Origin: Megalonaias nervosa
Taxonomy: Eukaryota; Mollusca; Bivalvia; Unionida; Unionidae
Length of the DNA stretch: 64,000 bases
Assembly (NCBI GenBank): GCA_016617855.1
Contig: JAECUM010009704.1
Coordinates: forward strand, 32,750 to 96,749
Direction of reading: 5' to 3'
Part shown: positions 1-12,737 of the stretch, piece after piece
How positions within the stretch are numbered: position 1 is the stretch's first letter
Layout: each line of letters opens with the position of its first letter
Program-made: the position numbers and the translations under genes
Notes under the pieces: generated by a model
The model's database searches: none
What the model saw: the letters and a program-made list of their open reading frames with translations, nothing else
What the model was told of the DNA's origin: nothing

Positions 1-2
1 GA

Positions 3-1227
3 GATGGTGGAGGGGGAGGAGGAGGAGGAGGAGGGGGAGGAGGACTGTGTAATCAAGATGAGCAGTTATTGTCTTTGCTACAAGGGCTGAGAGGCCATCA
101 GGGAAGTGGAGGTGCAGGAGGAGCAGCAAAGGGTCAGAACCCAGCTGGACCATTATTATCTGGTCAAAGAGGAGAAGCCCCAGGCAGTGGACAGTTAGGT
201 GGTCTGGCCCAGCTCTTGACAGGTTCAGGAGGTGCAGGGAATTATGGAGGCTCACCCGCTGTGCAGAAGAATCCTGATGGAGGGAGAGGAGGTGAAGCCA
301 GCAGAGTTGGGGGTCAAGGTAGTGGACAAGATCCAGCTCAAAGGTTTGCAGGAGGAGAGAGAGGTGGAGGGTTTCCCAACCCATTTGCTATGCCACAGAT
401 GTTTGGAGGGGGAGGTGGTGTTGGTCAAGATGGAGGACAAACTGTCACAGGAGGAAACAAACCACCTAGTGGTTTAGGTGGATTAGGTAGTGGTTCAACA
501 GCAGGAATAAGTGGCCCACAAGGTCAAGCAGCCCAGCTACAAGCCATGATGCAAATGTTAGGAGGTGCTGAGGGAAGTCCAGCAAGTGGAGCTGGTGGTG
601 GTGGTCAACCACTGAAAAGTGCTGAAGACCTTAAAAAGTTTTTAGCAGATCTGAAAGTAAAGCAAGAGGAGGAGAAACAAAGCCCTTCAGCAAGGAGAGG
701 GATCAATCAGGATTCAAACCCAGATGAGCTGCTTGCAGCTGTTACTGGGGATGACCCAGGCAGAGGAAGGGGTCAGAATATGGGCCAGGGAGTGGGACAG
801 ACTGGAGGCCCAAATCCAGGCCAGGCTGTGTCTCAAGGGCTTGGTCAAATTGGAGGTGAAGGACATGGTTTAAATTTGGGTCAGGCAGGTCTTGGAGGAA
901 GGCAGACATCACAAGAACAACAGATGTCAACTCTGATACAGTTATTTCAAGGCCAGGGCCAAGGTCCAGGTCAGATGCCACAAGGACAGGGTTTGGGTCT
1001 GGCACAAGCAGGTCTTGGAAGAGGACAGATACCCCAGGGACAACAAATGCAAAGGTTGATGCAACTAATGCAAAATCAGGGTCAAGGGCAAGGTCAGAAT
1101 TTAATGGGTGGAGGTCTTGGTGGTCTAGGTTCCATGGGCAGAGGTCTTGGAGGTCTTGGTCCAATGGGTGGAGGTCTTGGTGGTCTTGGTTCGATGGGCG
1201 GAGGTGGTTTTCCTGGTCAGGTTCCAG
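3..1227 (+). CDS. Gly-rich VWA-domain protein, exon 1 (5'-partial): Gly/Gln-rich N-terminal arm
   Basis: The frame is open from base 3 without a stop, so the exon or its coding part begins upstream of the window. It encodes about 408 residues of low-complexity sequence: a run of about 13 Gly at the start, then Gly/Ser/Ala-rich sequence, then repeated GQG, GQxxGQ and GGLGxMGGG motifs. A charged, non-Gly island (roughly bases 605-690, beginning SAEDLKKFLADLK) looks helical. It ends at a good donor, CCAG|gtaagt, with one base left over (phase 1). The open frame past the donor to 1396 is intron read-through and loses the Gly bias at once. Together the ten exons encode at least 795 residues: this arm, a VWA domain (about residues 443-640), a linker and a second Gly-rich arm. 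No signal peptide can be judged because the N terminus is missing. VWA domains bind protein ligands through a metal ion; the ligand here is unknown. Family not recognised. Confidence 0.85.
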
Positions 1228-1619
1228 GTAAGTTACGAGTTCCTAAGTACCATTATTATTGTAGATTACAACTTGGTTTTATGACAGTTATCATACAAAT
1301 TATCGGTGCCATTGTAGAAACTACAGTTAACTGTGAATTTGTGAGATATAGTCTGTATGATCATCATGTAAACCACTTTCAAGTCAAAGGATGAGTAAAT
1401 GATATTTATTTTGTATGTAACTTTTATAATTATCCTTTAAGGCATTAAATCTAATTTCACCACAGTACTACAAATTGTAAGGGCACATTGTGAATTAGGT
1501 GTCATGTATGAAGAACTAGTTTTAACCAGATCATGTGGGACATCATTATGTTTCCAGAGATAAGTATCCGATATTGGGTATGTGGGATCATGATACAGAT
1601 TATTTATTGTGTGGTTGAC

Positions 1620-2340
1620 AAACTTGATGAGTGTGTTACACATGATGTGATGATGTGATATAATATGTAGCAGATCTTGAGTTGAGTTACATATGATGTG
1701 ACAACATGATATAACATGTAGCAGATCGTGAAGTGCATGTTACATATAATGTGATAACCAATATAATATGTAGTATTGATGTTTATGTTACACATAATAT
1801 GATGACATAATATATAGCAGGCCTTGATTCATATGTTACACATAATGAGGTGGCATGATATAACATGTAGCCTGTCTTGAAATTTATGTCACACATGATG
1901 TGATGACATATAACATGTAGCTGGTTTTGAAGTTTATGTCACACATGTGATGACATATATGTAATATATAGCCAGTTTGAAGTGTATGTTAAACATGATG
2001 TGATGACATCATGTAACATGTAACAGGGTCTTGAAGTGTATGTTACACATGATGTGATGATGTCATGTAACAGGTCTTGAAGTGTATGTTTCAAATGTGA
2101 TGACATCATGTAAAGTTTAACGGGTCTTGAAGTGTATGTTACACATGATGTGATGATATCATGTAACAGGTCCTGAAGTCTATGTTACATGTGATGACAT
2201 CATGTAAAATGTAACAGGTCCTGAAGTGTATGTTACACATATAATGGCATCATGTAACATGTAATAGGTCTTGAAGAGTATGTTACATGTGATGTGATAT
2301 GTAACATGTAATAGGTCTTGAAGTGTATGTCGCATTTGGT
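1620..2340. repeat. Diverged minisatellite, unit about 50-55 bp (intron 1)
   Basis: Roughly a dozen imperfect copies of a unit containing GAAGTGTATGTTACACATGA, then TGTGATGACATCATGTAAC and CAGGTCTT. Copies vary by small indels and become clearer toward the 3' end. Short open frames over it are chance products of the repeat. Confidence 0.85.
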
Positions 2341-2424
2341 TCAGCGACATCAAGACAATCTGTAATGTTTCATGTATCTGAGTATACCGACAGATCAATA
2401 CTAGTATGCAATTTACTTGCATTG

Positions 2425-2625
2425 ACAGCATTAAGAGGTTAGTATTGGGACTGGTCGGCCTTGTGTCTGGATAATGTGACTGGGTGGGACATCATGCTAC
2501 ATGTATGCGGCATGATGCCCCAGTGCTAGACATCACCATAAACTGCCACACTGCAGACAATGTAGCGATATGACCGAAATTTTTTTAAAGCTACGTTAAA
2601 AATCCACAAACACACACATACTTAC
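2425..2625 (+). mobile_element. SINE family A, 5'-truncated copy
   Basis: The 3' part matches the body of the SINE at 60660: GCATTAAGAGGTTAGT, GACTGGGTGGGACAT, the GCCCCAGTGCTAGACATCAC stretch, AAGCTACGTTAAAAAT and an ACAC-rich tail. The tRNA-like head with A and B boxes is missing. Confidence 0.8.
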
Positions 2626-3067
2626 ATTGAACAAATTCAGTGATTTTGGGTCATTTTTGCCCATGACAAATAGAATCTTAGATTTGTGCTCATTTCACAT
2701 ATATATATCATTGCTTGATCTCAGTCTTTGGCAACTTAGTAGTTTGCACATGATAAAAAATAATTCAACACATTTTAAAATTTCATGTCAGATATACTTA
2801 TGCATGTAGTGTCATAAAGTTTCAATATTAGTAGGTATGAGCTAGCCATTGAACAGTTCAAAAATGGGTTAATCCATTAATAGTGCTGTTTGCATTCTTT
2901 CCACAAAATGAGCTTCAAGTTCATGGAGTCTTTATGTTTTTGTTTGTAGAAACTATGACATTGATAAAAATGGGTACCCCACCAAAAATGACCAGATTTT
3001 GAGTATTGTTGGATGTGATATTGTGAGGCTATCAGACTAGTATTAATTTGAGTTTTTTTTCAAATTC

Positions 3068-3261
3068 TGTATATATTCTCTTATAAGCTGAGTCCATCTG
3101 CAAACAAAATATATCCTGTCATATCAGGCTCCATGTTGTTCATTCTACTGATTACTCCTAACAAACTGCATAGGACCAGATGTCCTGGCACATTATGCGA
3201 GGGTAGAGCTGGGTCTATGCACTTCACAGTTGGACTCGATTTATAAGCCAGTGTAAATGGT
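3068..3261. mobile_element. TACCGT-type MITE (diverged copy)
   Basis: It begins near tgtatatattctcttataag and ends gacTCGATTTATAAGCCAGTGTAAATGGTA-like, matching the termini of the better copy at 45671-45893. Internally it has the family's CTGCAAAC, AGACCAGAT, GGCACATTATG and TGGGTCTATGCA segments, which can fold as a long imperfect hairpin. Confidence 0.6.
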
Positions 3262-4014
3262 AATTACAATTAGTATTATTGTAGTCAATCCAACACCTTC
3301 TGTACAGGTAAGCTTGGCATAATGATCATATTATGGCTTCACTGATAAGACTTTTTACCTTGATGTTTCATGGCACTGTGAACTCTGGGAAATATTGACT
3401 GCACATGCTTCCTGTTGCTGAAATCAGTTCTGATCTGAGTAATTGTACCCTGCTGAAAAAATTAGCACACCTGCATATTCTTTTCTTTGAGTCTTTGATA
3501 AGAGGAATCTGTGATCTTCAACCTGTGCAGATTTGATGAATTTTGAATGCTCATTCATTTATTTAGTAATGGTATTTTTCTCCATACTTTAATGACCTTT
3601 GCATATAGATATGTAAGTAAGAGTAAGGCAAGAAAATGACCTTGACTTTTTCGCCATTTTGATTTTTTTAAATCATGTTTATGAAAAAATTCAGTGGTTC
3701 AATTCTTCGGAATTGATCATCCTAACAATGATTATGCCATTGACTGTTTTGAAAGAGTTTAATGTTGTATTTATCAATGAGTTTCATTGTGTATATTTCA
3801 TATCTAATGAGAGACTAGTTATCAAATAGTCCACACAGCCTAGGTCACCTGATGTTATTCCTTGTTGTTCAGTTGTAATGCCATAACTTGCATAAAATGT
3901 TTATGACATGTTAGTATGGCTGTTTGGGTGCTGTCAGATAGTTTTCAGTTTTCTTGGCTTGTGCCTCTTTTTCTATAATCTTCAAATTAATTTTATCTTT
4001 TTATTTGATTTCAG

Positions 4015-4083
4015 GCAGAGGAAGGGGAGGAGGTGGGATGGGAGATATGGCTACGGAACTGTTTCAGCAAGAGGTAGCCAGAG
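4015..4083 (+). CDS. Gly-rich VWA-domain protein, exon 2
   Basis: This short exon follows a pyrimidine-rich tract and acceptor tttcag. It completes a Gly codon with the leftover base of exon 1 and reads GRGRGGGMGDMATELFQQEVAR, passing from the Gly-rich arm into an amphipathic helix. The donor chosen is AGAG|gtagct at 4083, leaving phase 1. A second donor, GAG|gtagcc, lies at 4073 and leaves phase 0. Each donor is phase-compatible with a different acceptor of exon 3 (10079 or 10087), so two in-frame products differing by six residues are possible. Confidence 0.75.
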
Positions 4084-5671
4084 GTAGCTCATTAATTAAC
4101 CAATTAGTCAGTCATTTATCAAAATCCTAATTACACATATTTATGAAGCCTTTGTAACAAGCATTTGGATTGGGGTACATTGTATCATGCAGAAAACCAT
4201 TGGCTCTCATTCTATAACACCACAAAGGAACTGCTTATGTATTCATGTGCCCTTCTTGTGTAATTTGACAACATTTATAACAATTTGCAAAGTATAGTTT
4301 TGTATTTCATTCTTCAGATTCATTTTTATTTAATTACTATTTGTAATTATAAGCATTGAACTTTGTGTTTTACAGGATTAAAGAAGTCATGAAACTTGAA
4401 AATCGATATCAACTTTGCATAAGTAATCTTTGCTTTATATTGTACTACCCATTTATCTTGACATCCTCGGTCTGAGGTAATACTGTCAATGTAAGCAGCA
4501 TTCAAGATAAGTTGGAGGGGGGGTGCAAGAAAATTTTTAGCAGACAAGTGAAATTCGTTTGTAAGGGATGACTTGTCATCAGTGCATAGAATTAACACTT
4601 TGAGAAAATAAACAAATTTGGAGTAAAAAGACAAAACCAGTTTGAAATATACTTGTATATTGACAACTTTATTTATATTACCTTGGTGTTATTCAACCCA
4701 TTATGCTGAAGTAGATTCAGTACATGCACAGGACAAATCCACAAATTTGGATATAGCTGACTTGTTAGAAAATGCCTGTATCAGCTACATCCTGTGTATA
4801 AACACATCTGTTTAAAAAAATGGTAGTCTGATTTTATGTACTTTATAACCCATTGTCAAGCAACACAGGTCACTAAACAATTAAACAGTTTGCTAGCAGC
4901 ATGTGGCTGTTTTGTTGTTACAGTATTTACAAGCTACATTACTTAAATCGGCTTTGATTTTCAACTGCCCGAGACAACAAATGTAAACTTCTTAAAGAGG
5001 GTACCAAGGGAAAGAGGCTACTCATAGGAAAATGAAAACCTGTCAAGTTTTGAATTAGTTAAGCATAAGTAAAAACTGTACTTTTGTAAAACACTCACAA
5101 TTCCAGAATACAGAATACACAGAGTAATGCATATAATAAAGATTATCAATAGAATAATCAATACATGAAATTAAAATGGAATTTAGTTTCAATTGAAATT
5201 AATTAAAATTAAATGCTTTTATCAAAACAGGCAGAGACGAGGGATATTTATGATAGTTCAGTATTTTATGCAAGTTTCTTCTGTTTTAGCTTGATAGTTG
5301 CTCTGTCTGAATAAGGCACTGCAACTTTTCCAAATGATCATGCGCTTCTTCTGATATTACCAATGAGCTTCATTGTTAAAAAATCTGGTCAAACCATCAC
5401 ACATAGAAAATGCCTCTCACACACATCTTTACAAGATGCCCCAAACTTAGTTTCCTTAACGGAAAGGTGTTTAGTTTCAAAAGATTGTAAATTTAATTTG
5501 TGGTTTACACTACCCTTCATGGCCATCATAAGCGTAAACACAGTTACTTTTTTTCCCGTAGAAAACAAAACTTGCACAACACAATAAATTTGTTCCAATC
5601 ACCAATAACTTTGGAAAATGCAACAATCAGTCAGATTTCATTTCTTTTATACAAGTTTGGTGCTGATTCCT

Positions 5672-5778
5672 TTTTGATGAAGGGTTTATTATTTTTATAA
5701 AAAATTGTAGCTGGCTTATTTTGATGAAGGGTTTATTGTTTTTATAAAAGATTGTAGCTGGCTTATTTTGATGAAGGT
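5672..5778. repeat. Short tandem duplication, unit about 51 bp
   Basis: Two and a part copies of a unit running TTTTGATGAAGGGTTTATT, TTTTATAAAA, GATTGTAGCTGGCTTA. The rest of intron 2 between 4084 and 6216 is AT-rich with no other feature recognised. Confidence 0.75.
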
Positions 5779-6216
5779 TGCACGTGCCGTTGAAATCGTC
5801 ACAGAAACCAACTTAAGAGGACCAAAGATATGCCTATTTGTTAATGCAATGGCAGCAACATCAAATAATTGTAGAGCACACTATGAATCAGCACATATCG
5901 ATAAGAAAACGGAATTTTTTCAAGTTGGAACAGAGGGTTTCTGTTGACATGTACAGTTATTTATTTATCTCGACGTCTAATAGACCATGGGACCGGGACT
6001 TTGTATTTTCATTGACATAGGCAGCTTGTTGACATAAGTGATGTTGATATAAGTGGGTAGGACTGTATATACATCTATGAAAACTTGGACTTGTCTTAAT
6101 GTGTAGCCATATTGTTATATAGTATGCATATTACCAATTAATAAATTGCACAAAAATTGTGTTGTCATCAAACATCTTGGAATTGCTCCAAGCAGTATAA
6201 CCCAAGTTCGAAAATC

Positions 6217-6436
6217 GCAGTAAATACTTGCTTTTAAGTTGAGTCTGTCTGCAAACCGTGCAGATCCAGATCTGTCATTGCATAATGCTCTTGTTGATCT
6301 GGGTCTGTGCAGTTTGCTACCAGTATTCAGTCGAATAAATACATAGACCCTGATCTGCCAGTACATTATGTGATGGCAGATTAAGGTCAGTGTTGTTTGC
6401 AGCTGGGTAAGACTTATAAGTGAGTATATATGGTAA
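6217..6436. mobile_element. TACCGT-type MITE
   Basis: About 220 bp with the family layout: CTTTTAAGTTGAGTCTGTCT, CTGCAAACCGTGCAGA, GATCTGGGTCTGTGCAGTTT, TAGACCCTGATCTGCCAGTA, CATTATGTGATGGCAGAT, and the end ACTTATAAGTGAGTATATAT followed by GGTA. No coding capacity. Confidence 0.75.
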
Positions 6437-6539
6437 GAGAGCATCCAAGTATTGTAAATCAGAAGATTTTAGCAAATTTAATACAAAATTGTTATTGTTA
6501 CTATTTTTTTTGGCTAAATTCATGCATAAATAAGTATTA

Positions 6540-9370
6540 AGTATCAGTTAATTGTGAAAATATTACCTTGCCAACAAGACTGTTACCTCGCCAACAGTTT
6601 GAATTCTTTTGTTTTCACAAAAATTTATTGACAACATTTCATTATGATTTGGAGTAATTGATGTCAAGCTTTCATTAGCAGCAGACATGACTAAGTAGTC
6701 CTAATTACTTAATATTGTACAGACCTAATGTAATCTGGTGTCTTTTCTCATCAAAATAAAAATGACTTTTGACTAGAGTTAATTGCCAAATGTACATGTT
6801 TGTTTATGTATGACTTTTATCACAAATATTAACAGCATGTGCAAGAAACATGTGCTTTGTTCTGAGTCAGTAGAAATAGCAAATTAAATATGGTATGGGG
6901 ATACACTGAAGCAGTCAAGTGGAGAGATATTCATATGCAATATTAGACAGGTTCTTTCAACTGATGTGAGACAAAGTACAAGGGCTGTTTTGTATTTATT
7001 ATGTACCCCCATTTTACATTTTCCAAATATGTATTGCTATTCTGTGTTAATTGACTTGAAAATAATTTGTGAAATAAAGTTTGATTCAGTGCCTTGAAGA
7101 ATAATGACATATTGATGTTATTTAAAATACTTATAAAACACTAGATGAATCATTTAAGATTAAATAGGCATGTAATAAATACCCAGTCTGCAATGTTATA
7201 ATATTGCTGTCTGTTGATTAGTGTCTGTGCCATTGCAACATTGACACGGAGCTGCTGGGCCTTAAGGGATAGCATATCTTGGTCTGTGTTCTTTTGAGTT
7301 GAGTACATAGGAGATAAAGGTTGACACTGTAATAAAACCATTAAGGGATGGCATATCTTTGTCATTGTTGAATTGGTTGTACACTATCCTTGAATAAATA
7401 GGAAGTTGTGTTTGATCCTATTCATTATATTGTACAGATTTTGTCTAATTTTTAATATATACTAATTATTCATACACAGCCTGTCCATAGAATTATTATT
7501 CTTAATTTTCGTATAATTTTTGGTACAAAGAAATATTCATGATTCCGATGCTACTGGGAAATCTGGAAAAAGTTATGAGTTTTTTTCTGGACTTTGAAAA
7601 ATTCTTGAAATTTGCAAATATTGATGAAAGTCAGAAAAACCTGGGAATTTTCCACCACCACTTGATGACAGAAATAATTACATAATTGAGTCATAACTGA
7701 ACTGATCGTGAGTTAAAATTATTGAGTTCTGACCAGAATATTTGGAGGATGCAGTATGGATCATTTGGGTGCTTGCCATAAACATATTTGTTTAATCAGT
7801 CCAAATGCTCAGTGGATTAGATTTGTCTAGTAGACTGGTTATTTCACAGACAGGTTGATATCAGTTTCTTTTCTTACATGGAAGGTATGAAATTCATTTA
7901 GCTCACTAGAAGCCAACACTGGCTGCAAACCATAGCTACTTATCAGATGGCCTAGCAAACTCAGATGCCGTTACATTGAGTCATAACTGAATAAAATCAA
8001 TATGAAAATTATTTATTTTCTCAGAAATTGCAAGTACCATTTTCCTATCAATTTCATGCAGATATGATTTGATGTAACATTATTTAAGATTTCTAGGCCT
8101 GCTAGTTAGTTGTTATCATATCCCACTAATGCACAGTGGTATCATATTCCAATTTTTCAATAGGCAATTGCTCTGACCCCACACCTCAACCTAAATGTTC
8201 AAATGTGACAAAGGGGTTGGGAATATTCGGAGGACACTTGGATTAGTAAATGGCCTGCCATTCATTTTACGTCAGATTGTATTCTAAAATGTCAAATTTC
8301 TGAGCTTAACTTTGGTGCTAAACTATTACACTGTGACATGTAGCTTCAAGCATTGGTTTCACATCTAAAATAGGTCACAGGATAAATGGGAGATTGTCAT
8401 CCCTTGTATTATGTAATAAGAAGTGATATGAGCCCCTGTGAGTATCAGTACATGTTTGTGGGCTGGTTTAGAACATTACAAGCAGACATATGTTGATTTT
8501 ACAGAAATTTCAATCGTTATACATACAGTAGTATATAATTTTGAAGGTCCTTTTTCCAAAATTTAAATCAACCCTTTTGTACATAGGTTTTTCTAAATGA
8601 TGGATTTTTAACAGTCATCTTAATGAGTTTAGGTTGTTTGAAAAATTATGTTTTGGGTTTTATTGGCACAGATTAATTTAGGGTTTAGACTTTTTTCTTT
8701 ACAAGATAAGATTCTAATATTTTGCATTTATTTATTTTTATCATATTGCAATGAGAAATGTTTACTTTGTATAACATGCGCATAGATTGCTATCTTGATT
8801 TACAACTGATTCTTCTGATTTCTTTAGAATTAAAGGTTTGAAAGGAAACAGAACTAATTTATGTCCATTATGTTGTTTACTCATACCAACATACTGCAGG
8901 TCAGCAAAGTAAAGTTAGAATTTTTATTCTTTTATTTGAAATGACTTCACATGGCAATTTATAGGAATATACAGTAGTCAGACTTGTTTCATGTGATATA
9001 TTTTGTGGTCTAGTGCATGATCATCATTTCTGACTTAGATGTTTTGGGAGAGTCTCGAAATAGAACCATCTTTTGATTTAAAAAAATGCATGTTTTATAA
9101 GCTAAAATGTTCTTTAGTTTGATCCTGTAATGGTCATATGTGAACCTTGAAAAACTTAACTCCATCCTGTAAAAACCCAGGAAATGACCTGGATATTTAT
9201 CTTTAAAAAAGAATGGGAACCATGAATATTTCTCAAAAAAATATTGCAATTGTAGGCACTAGAAAGTCTAAAACTTAATATTGTAACCAATACCAATTTG
9301 TACACCTTAAAACTTAATCAATACAGAGTGAAGAAAATTTACAACTAGCACAGTTTATGTACTGAAAAGA
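6540..9370. other. AT-rich intron 2 sequence with nothing recognised
   Basis: No ORF, SINE, terminal repeat or tandem array could be supported here. The short open frames are consistent with chance. Confidence 0.5.
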
Positions 9371-9375
9371 AGATG

Positions 9376-9650
9376 ATGCTTCTCATAGACAGGGCCTTAT
9401 TGAGGTTGGTCCTCAAACTGTGTAGGTTTTCATGCTTCTCATAGACAGGGCCTTAATGAGCTTGGTCCTCAAACTGTGCAGGTTTTCATGCTTCTCCAGG
9501 GCAGGGCCTTTTGAGCTTGGTAGTCAAATTGTAGGTTTTCATGCTTCTCCAAGGCAGGGCCTTTTGAGCTTGGTAGTCAAACTGTAGGTTTTCATGCTTC
9601 TCATAGGCTGGGCCTTATTGAGCTTGGTCCATAAACTGTGTAGGTTTTCA
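9376..9650. repeat. Tandem repeat, five units of 53-57 bp
   Basis: Copies start at 9376, 9432, 9488, 9541 and 9594. The unit contains ATGCTTCTC, ACAGGGCCTT, GAGCTTGGT, CAAACTGT and GTAGGTTTTC. Two variants alternate: 56 bp with TAGACAGGG and 53 bp with CAAGGCAGGG. Confidence 0.88.
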
Positions 9651-10078
9651 TGAGCATTAGAGAGATATGACTTATTCAACGCCAATTCCATCGTTGCTTT
9701 CAGAACATGGGTTGGCATGGGGATCACTTAGTTCGGACCAGGGATGTTTTTAACCTGTTGTTTAGCTGCACTGGGGCCTCCCACCACATGTACATAGTTC
9801 ACACCATGTGTGAGTATGTACCAGAGGAACCCTGCACATTATTGGAAGAAGTTTTGCATTGTAAAAGGTCTAATGAAATTGATTTCTGTAGAACGATAGA
9901 TAAATTTTGAAATTTTTATGAACAAATAAATTTTGTAAGTAAATGTATACTGTGTATGTAAACTGTTTTTCTTGAACTTTAAATAAGAGCTTTTCTCTTG
10001 AATGTTTTTCTTTATACATTTTGTTTATTTTATATGTAATTATTTGTCATTGAATAAATTTTCCCTTTATCTTTACAG

Positions 10079-10201
10079 CATTTCAGAACCCAGATAGTCG
10101 TGCAGAGGGCCCATGTACTGTAATCATTGTAGACTGTTCGGGTAGTGTCCAGGGGGAACCACTCAAAGATGCTGTCCAGTTTATTTCTGACTTTGTTGAT
10201 G
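10079..10201 (+). CDS. Gly-rich VWA-domain protein, exon 3: VWA strand 1 and MIDAS DxSxS
   Basis: Acceptor ctttacag precedes the exon; the alternative acceptor tttcag ends at 10086. The peptide AFQNPDSRAEGPCTVIIVDCSGSV contains the first VWA beta-strand and the metal-ion-dependent adhesion site motif DCSGS, which gives the Asp and two Ser ligands (about residues 450, 452 and 454 counted from the window start). A helix, LKDAVQFISDFVDG, follows, as expected for a VWA fold. The donor GATG|gttggt is weaker than the others, but it joins the next exon in phase within a Gly codon. Confidence 0.85.
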
Positions 10202-10374
10202 GTTGGTTCACTGATTATACATTCTGTGATATCATAGAGACATTAAACAGCATGTGTAAACTGTTTTCATACCACCTTTGGGAATAAAATCGTGGAGTCA
10301 AAAGACTGATGGTTTTTCAAGAGCATTTTATCAAATTGGATGTAGAATCAAAAAATGTCATTCTTCCTTAAAAT

Positions 10375-10597
10375 ACCATGTGTACCTGCTTATAAGACAA
10401 GTCTGACTGCAAACTGTGCAGACCAATATCTGCTGTTGCATAATGTGCCAGCAGATCTGGGTTTGTGCAGTTTGTTAGGAGTAATCAGAAGAACAAACAA
10501 GCTAGACCCTGATCTGCATGCGCATTATGTTATGTCAGCTCAGGATCTTTATTATTTACAGTTTGTCTTGACTTATAAGTGAGCATGTATGGTATAT
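10375..10597. mobile_element. TACCGT-type MITE
   Basis: About 220 bp from ACCATGTGTACCTGCTTATA to GACTTATAAGTGAGCATGTA followed by TGGTA. It contains CTGCAAACTGTGCAGACC, GCAGATCTGGGTTTGTGCAG and TAGACCCTGATCTGCATG as in the other copies. It lies just 3' of exon 3. Confidence 0.75.
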
Positions 10598-10917
10598 AGT
10601 CTGTTAGAAGAGATAGTCTTAAGCATAGGTTTGGCTACACATTCTGGTCTCAATAGTCTTACTTGCAATTGGTTTCACATCATGATATCAGTAATCACAA
10701 TTCAATGAATTTGAAATTGGATGATTATAGGAGAAGTTTATGTTTTATAATGGGCAGTCAGGGTCTAGTCAGTCGGATTATAAACGGTAGCTTTAATGCA
10801 TGTTGTTTTTTAAATTTGCAAAGCATCATAAGTAAAATGCTTGAAAGACAAATTTACAATTTTATTATTTCTCCATCACTCTACAAAATGATCATTTTCT
10901 TGCTATATCCGTGGTTA

Positions 10918-11585
10918 TTAGGTTTACTATCACTGTCTGTCTTGATAGTCACTGGCTGCCTTGATAGTCACTGTCTGATGTAATAGATTCACTCAGCATT
11001 GATAGTCACAGAATGCCTTCACAAGTCACAGTCCTTATAGTCACTGTCTGCCTTGATAGACTGCATTTATAGTCACTGTCAGCCTTGATAGATTTGCTCA
11101 GCATTGATAGTCACTGTCTGCCTTGATAGTCACTGTCTGCCTTGATTGCCACTGTCTGCCATGATAGACTTGCTCTGCATTGATAGTCACTGTCTGTCTT
11201 GATAGACTCACTCTGCCTTGATAGTCACTGTCTGCCTTGATAAGTCACTGTCTTGGTAATCACTGTCTGCTATAGTCACTGTCTGCCTTCATAGTCACGT
11301 ACTTGATAGACTGTCTGCCTTGATAGTCATTGTCTGTCTTGTTCACTGTCTGCCTTGCTAGATTTGCTCCGCATTGATTGTCACTGTCTGCCTTGAGAGT
11401 CACTGTCTTGATAGTCACTGTCTGCCTTGATAGACTTGCTCTGCATTGATAGTCACTGTCTGCCTTGATAGTCAGTGTATGTCTTGATGGTCACTGTCTG
11501 CCTTGATAGACTTGCTTTCCATGATTATCACCGTGTGCCTTGATTGACTCTCTCTTCCTTGATAGTCACTCTCTGCCATGATAAG
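10918..11585. repeat. Minisatellite, 19-bp unit TTGATAGTCACTGTCTGCC
   Basis: More than 25 full or partial copies of the 19-bp unit, interspersed with a second variant containing AGACTTGCTCTGCA. Many copies carry small deletions, so the array is old. Confidence 0.9.
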
Positions 11586-12641
11586 AGGTGCAGACAAAAT
11601 GAAACATTCCAGTAGAAATTATTTGAATAAAAGAATTCTAAAGTGGAAGAAATAAAGTGGATCAACCGTGACACCTAGGCAATGGTAAAGTGGGTACATT
11701 CATTCAGGTCAATGCCAGATTTTAGGTTCATTTCTGATAGCATTTACAGTCATTATCTGTGTTTTCATGTATGCACTTTTATGTTTGTGTGCATGTGTTT
11801 ATTAGAGAGAGTGAGAGATAGGAAATTTGCCAGTCTACAAACATAATGAATCAGCATGTTTAATCATACCAGTGGAAAGAAATGGCTGATCCAGACTTGT
11901 ACATTTGTATTCATCAAGTTTAATTTGGTAATTACATATAAGAATTATATCTCGATCTTGGAACAATATTCTGTCAAAAAAGCCACCTATACTCAACATT
12001 AATAAGTTGTCTTTGCTAGATTTGAAGCCTACAAAAATGCTTCATTTAATTGACACTAGACGCAAAACAAAATTTTAAAATTGGTATAATTTCAGTGTTA
12101 TTTTTTTGTCATTTCAAACCAAATATGACATTGATGTTTCACTAAAGTCAACTGTCATGAGCCGAATCCTATTGACCCAGCACAAAATAAACCTAGTACC
12201 ATTGTACTAATGCAAAGGTACTCGTCAGCTGATCCTCATCTTCCAACAGATGTATATCTTTTACAAAACAGTGGTGGTAAATCTCTTTCCTTTGGTTTTC
12301 ATTTGATGCATTGCTATGTTAACTTGGATTTACATTCTTCATCACTTCGGAGAGAAAAATAATAGTGTGATCTTTTTTTCATTCTAAGAATGTTCTTAGA
12401 TAATTAGGATAACATTAGTCAGTTGATTGCTTGCAAGGTTTAAATCACTGATTGCACCTGCTTATAATATTTAATACAAACAAAGATGGTGTCCTTTTCC
12501 AGAATACTTTACTCATGATGTTTTGCTTACGAGTATTCAAGTGTGCAATTGTATCAAAGAGTAATGATATTTGACTTTTTCATTTGTATGTATATATTGT
12601 AGTAAGTTACTCCCATTGTTACTATATCAGGTATCTTTTAT

Positions 12642-12685
12642 GATTATTATTATTATTATTACAGATATTATTATTATTATTTGCA
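12642..12685. repeat. ATT/TTA trinucleotide microsatellite
   Basis: Runs of ATT interrupted by ACAG, about 55 bp upstream of the acceptor of exon 4. Confidence 0.8.
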
Positions 12686-12737
12686 TAGATAATATTTTAA
12701 TGCAAACAGAATGCAATTATTTAGTGTGTTTCCTCAG

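Noticed and set aside
742..1164. Antisense 140-codon frame opposite exon 1
   Set aside because: Mirror of the Gly/Gln-rich coding repeat; codon bias and splice sites support only the + strand.
1228..1396. Extension of exon 1 to the stop at 1394
   Set aside because: Composition changes abruptly after the strong donor CCAG|gtaagt, and the next exon continues the Gly-rich frame in phase.
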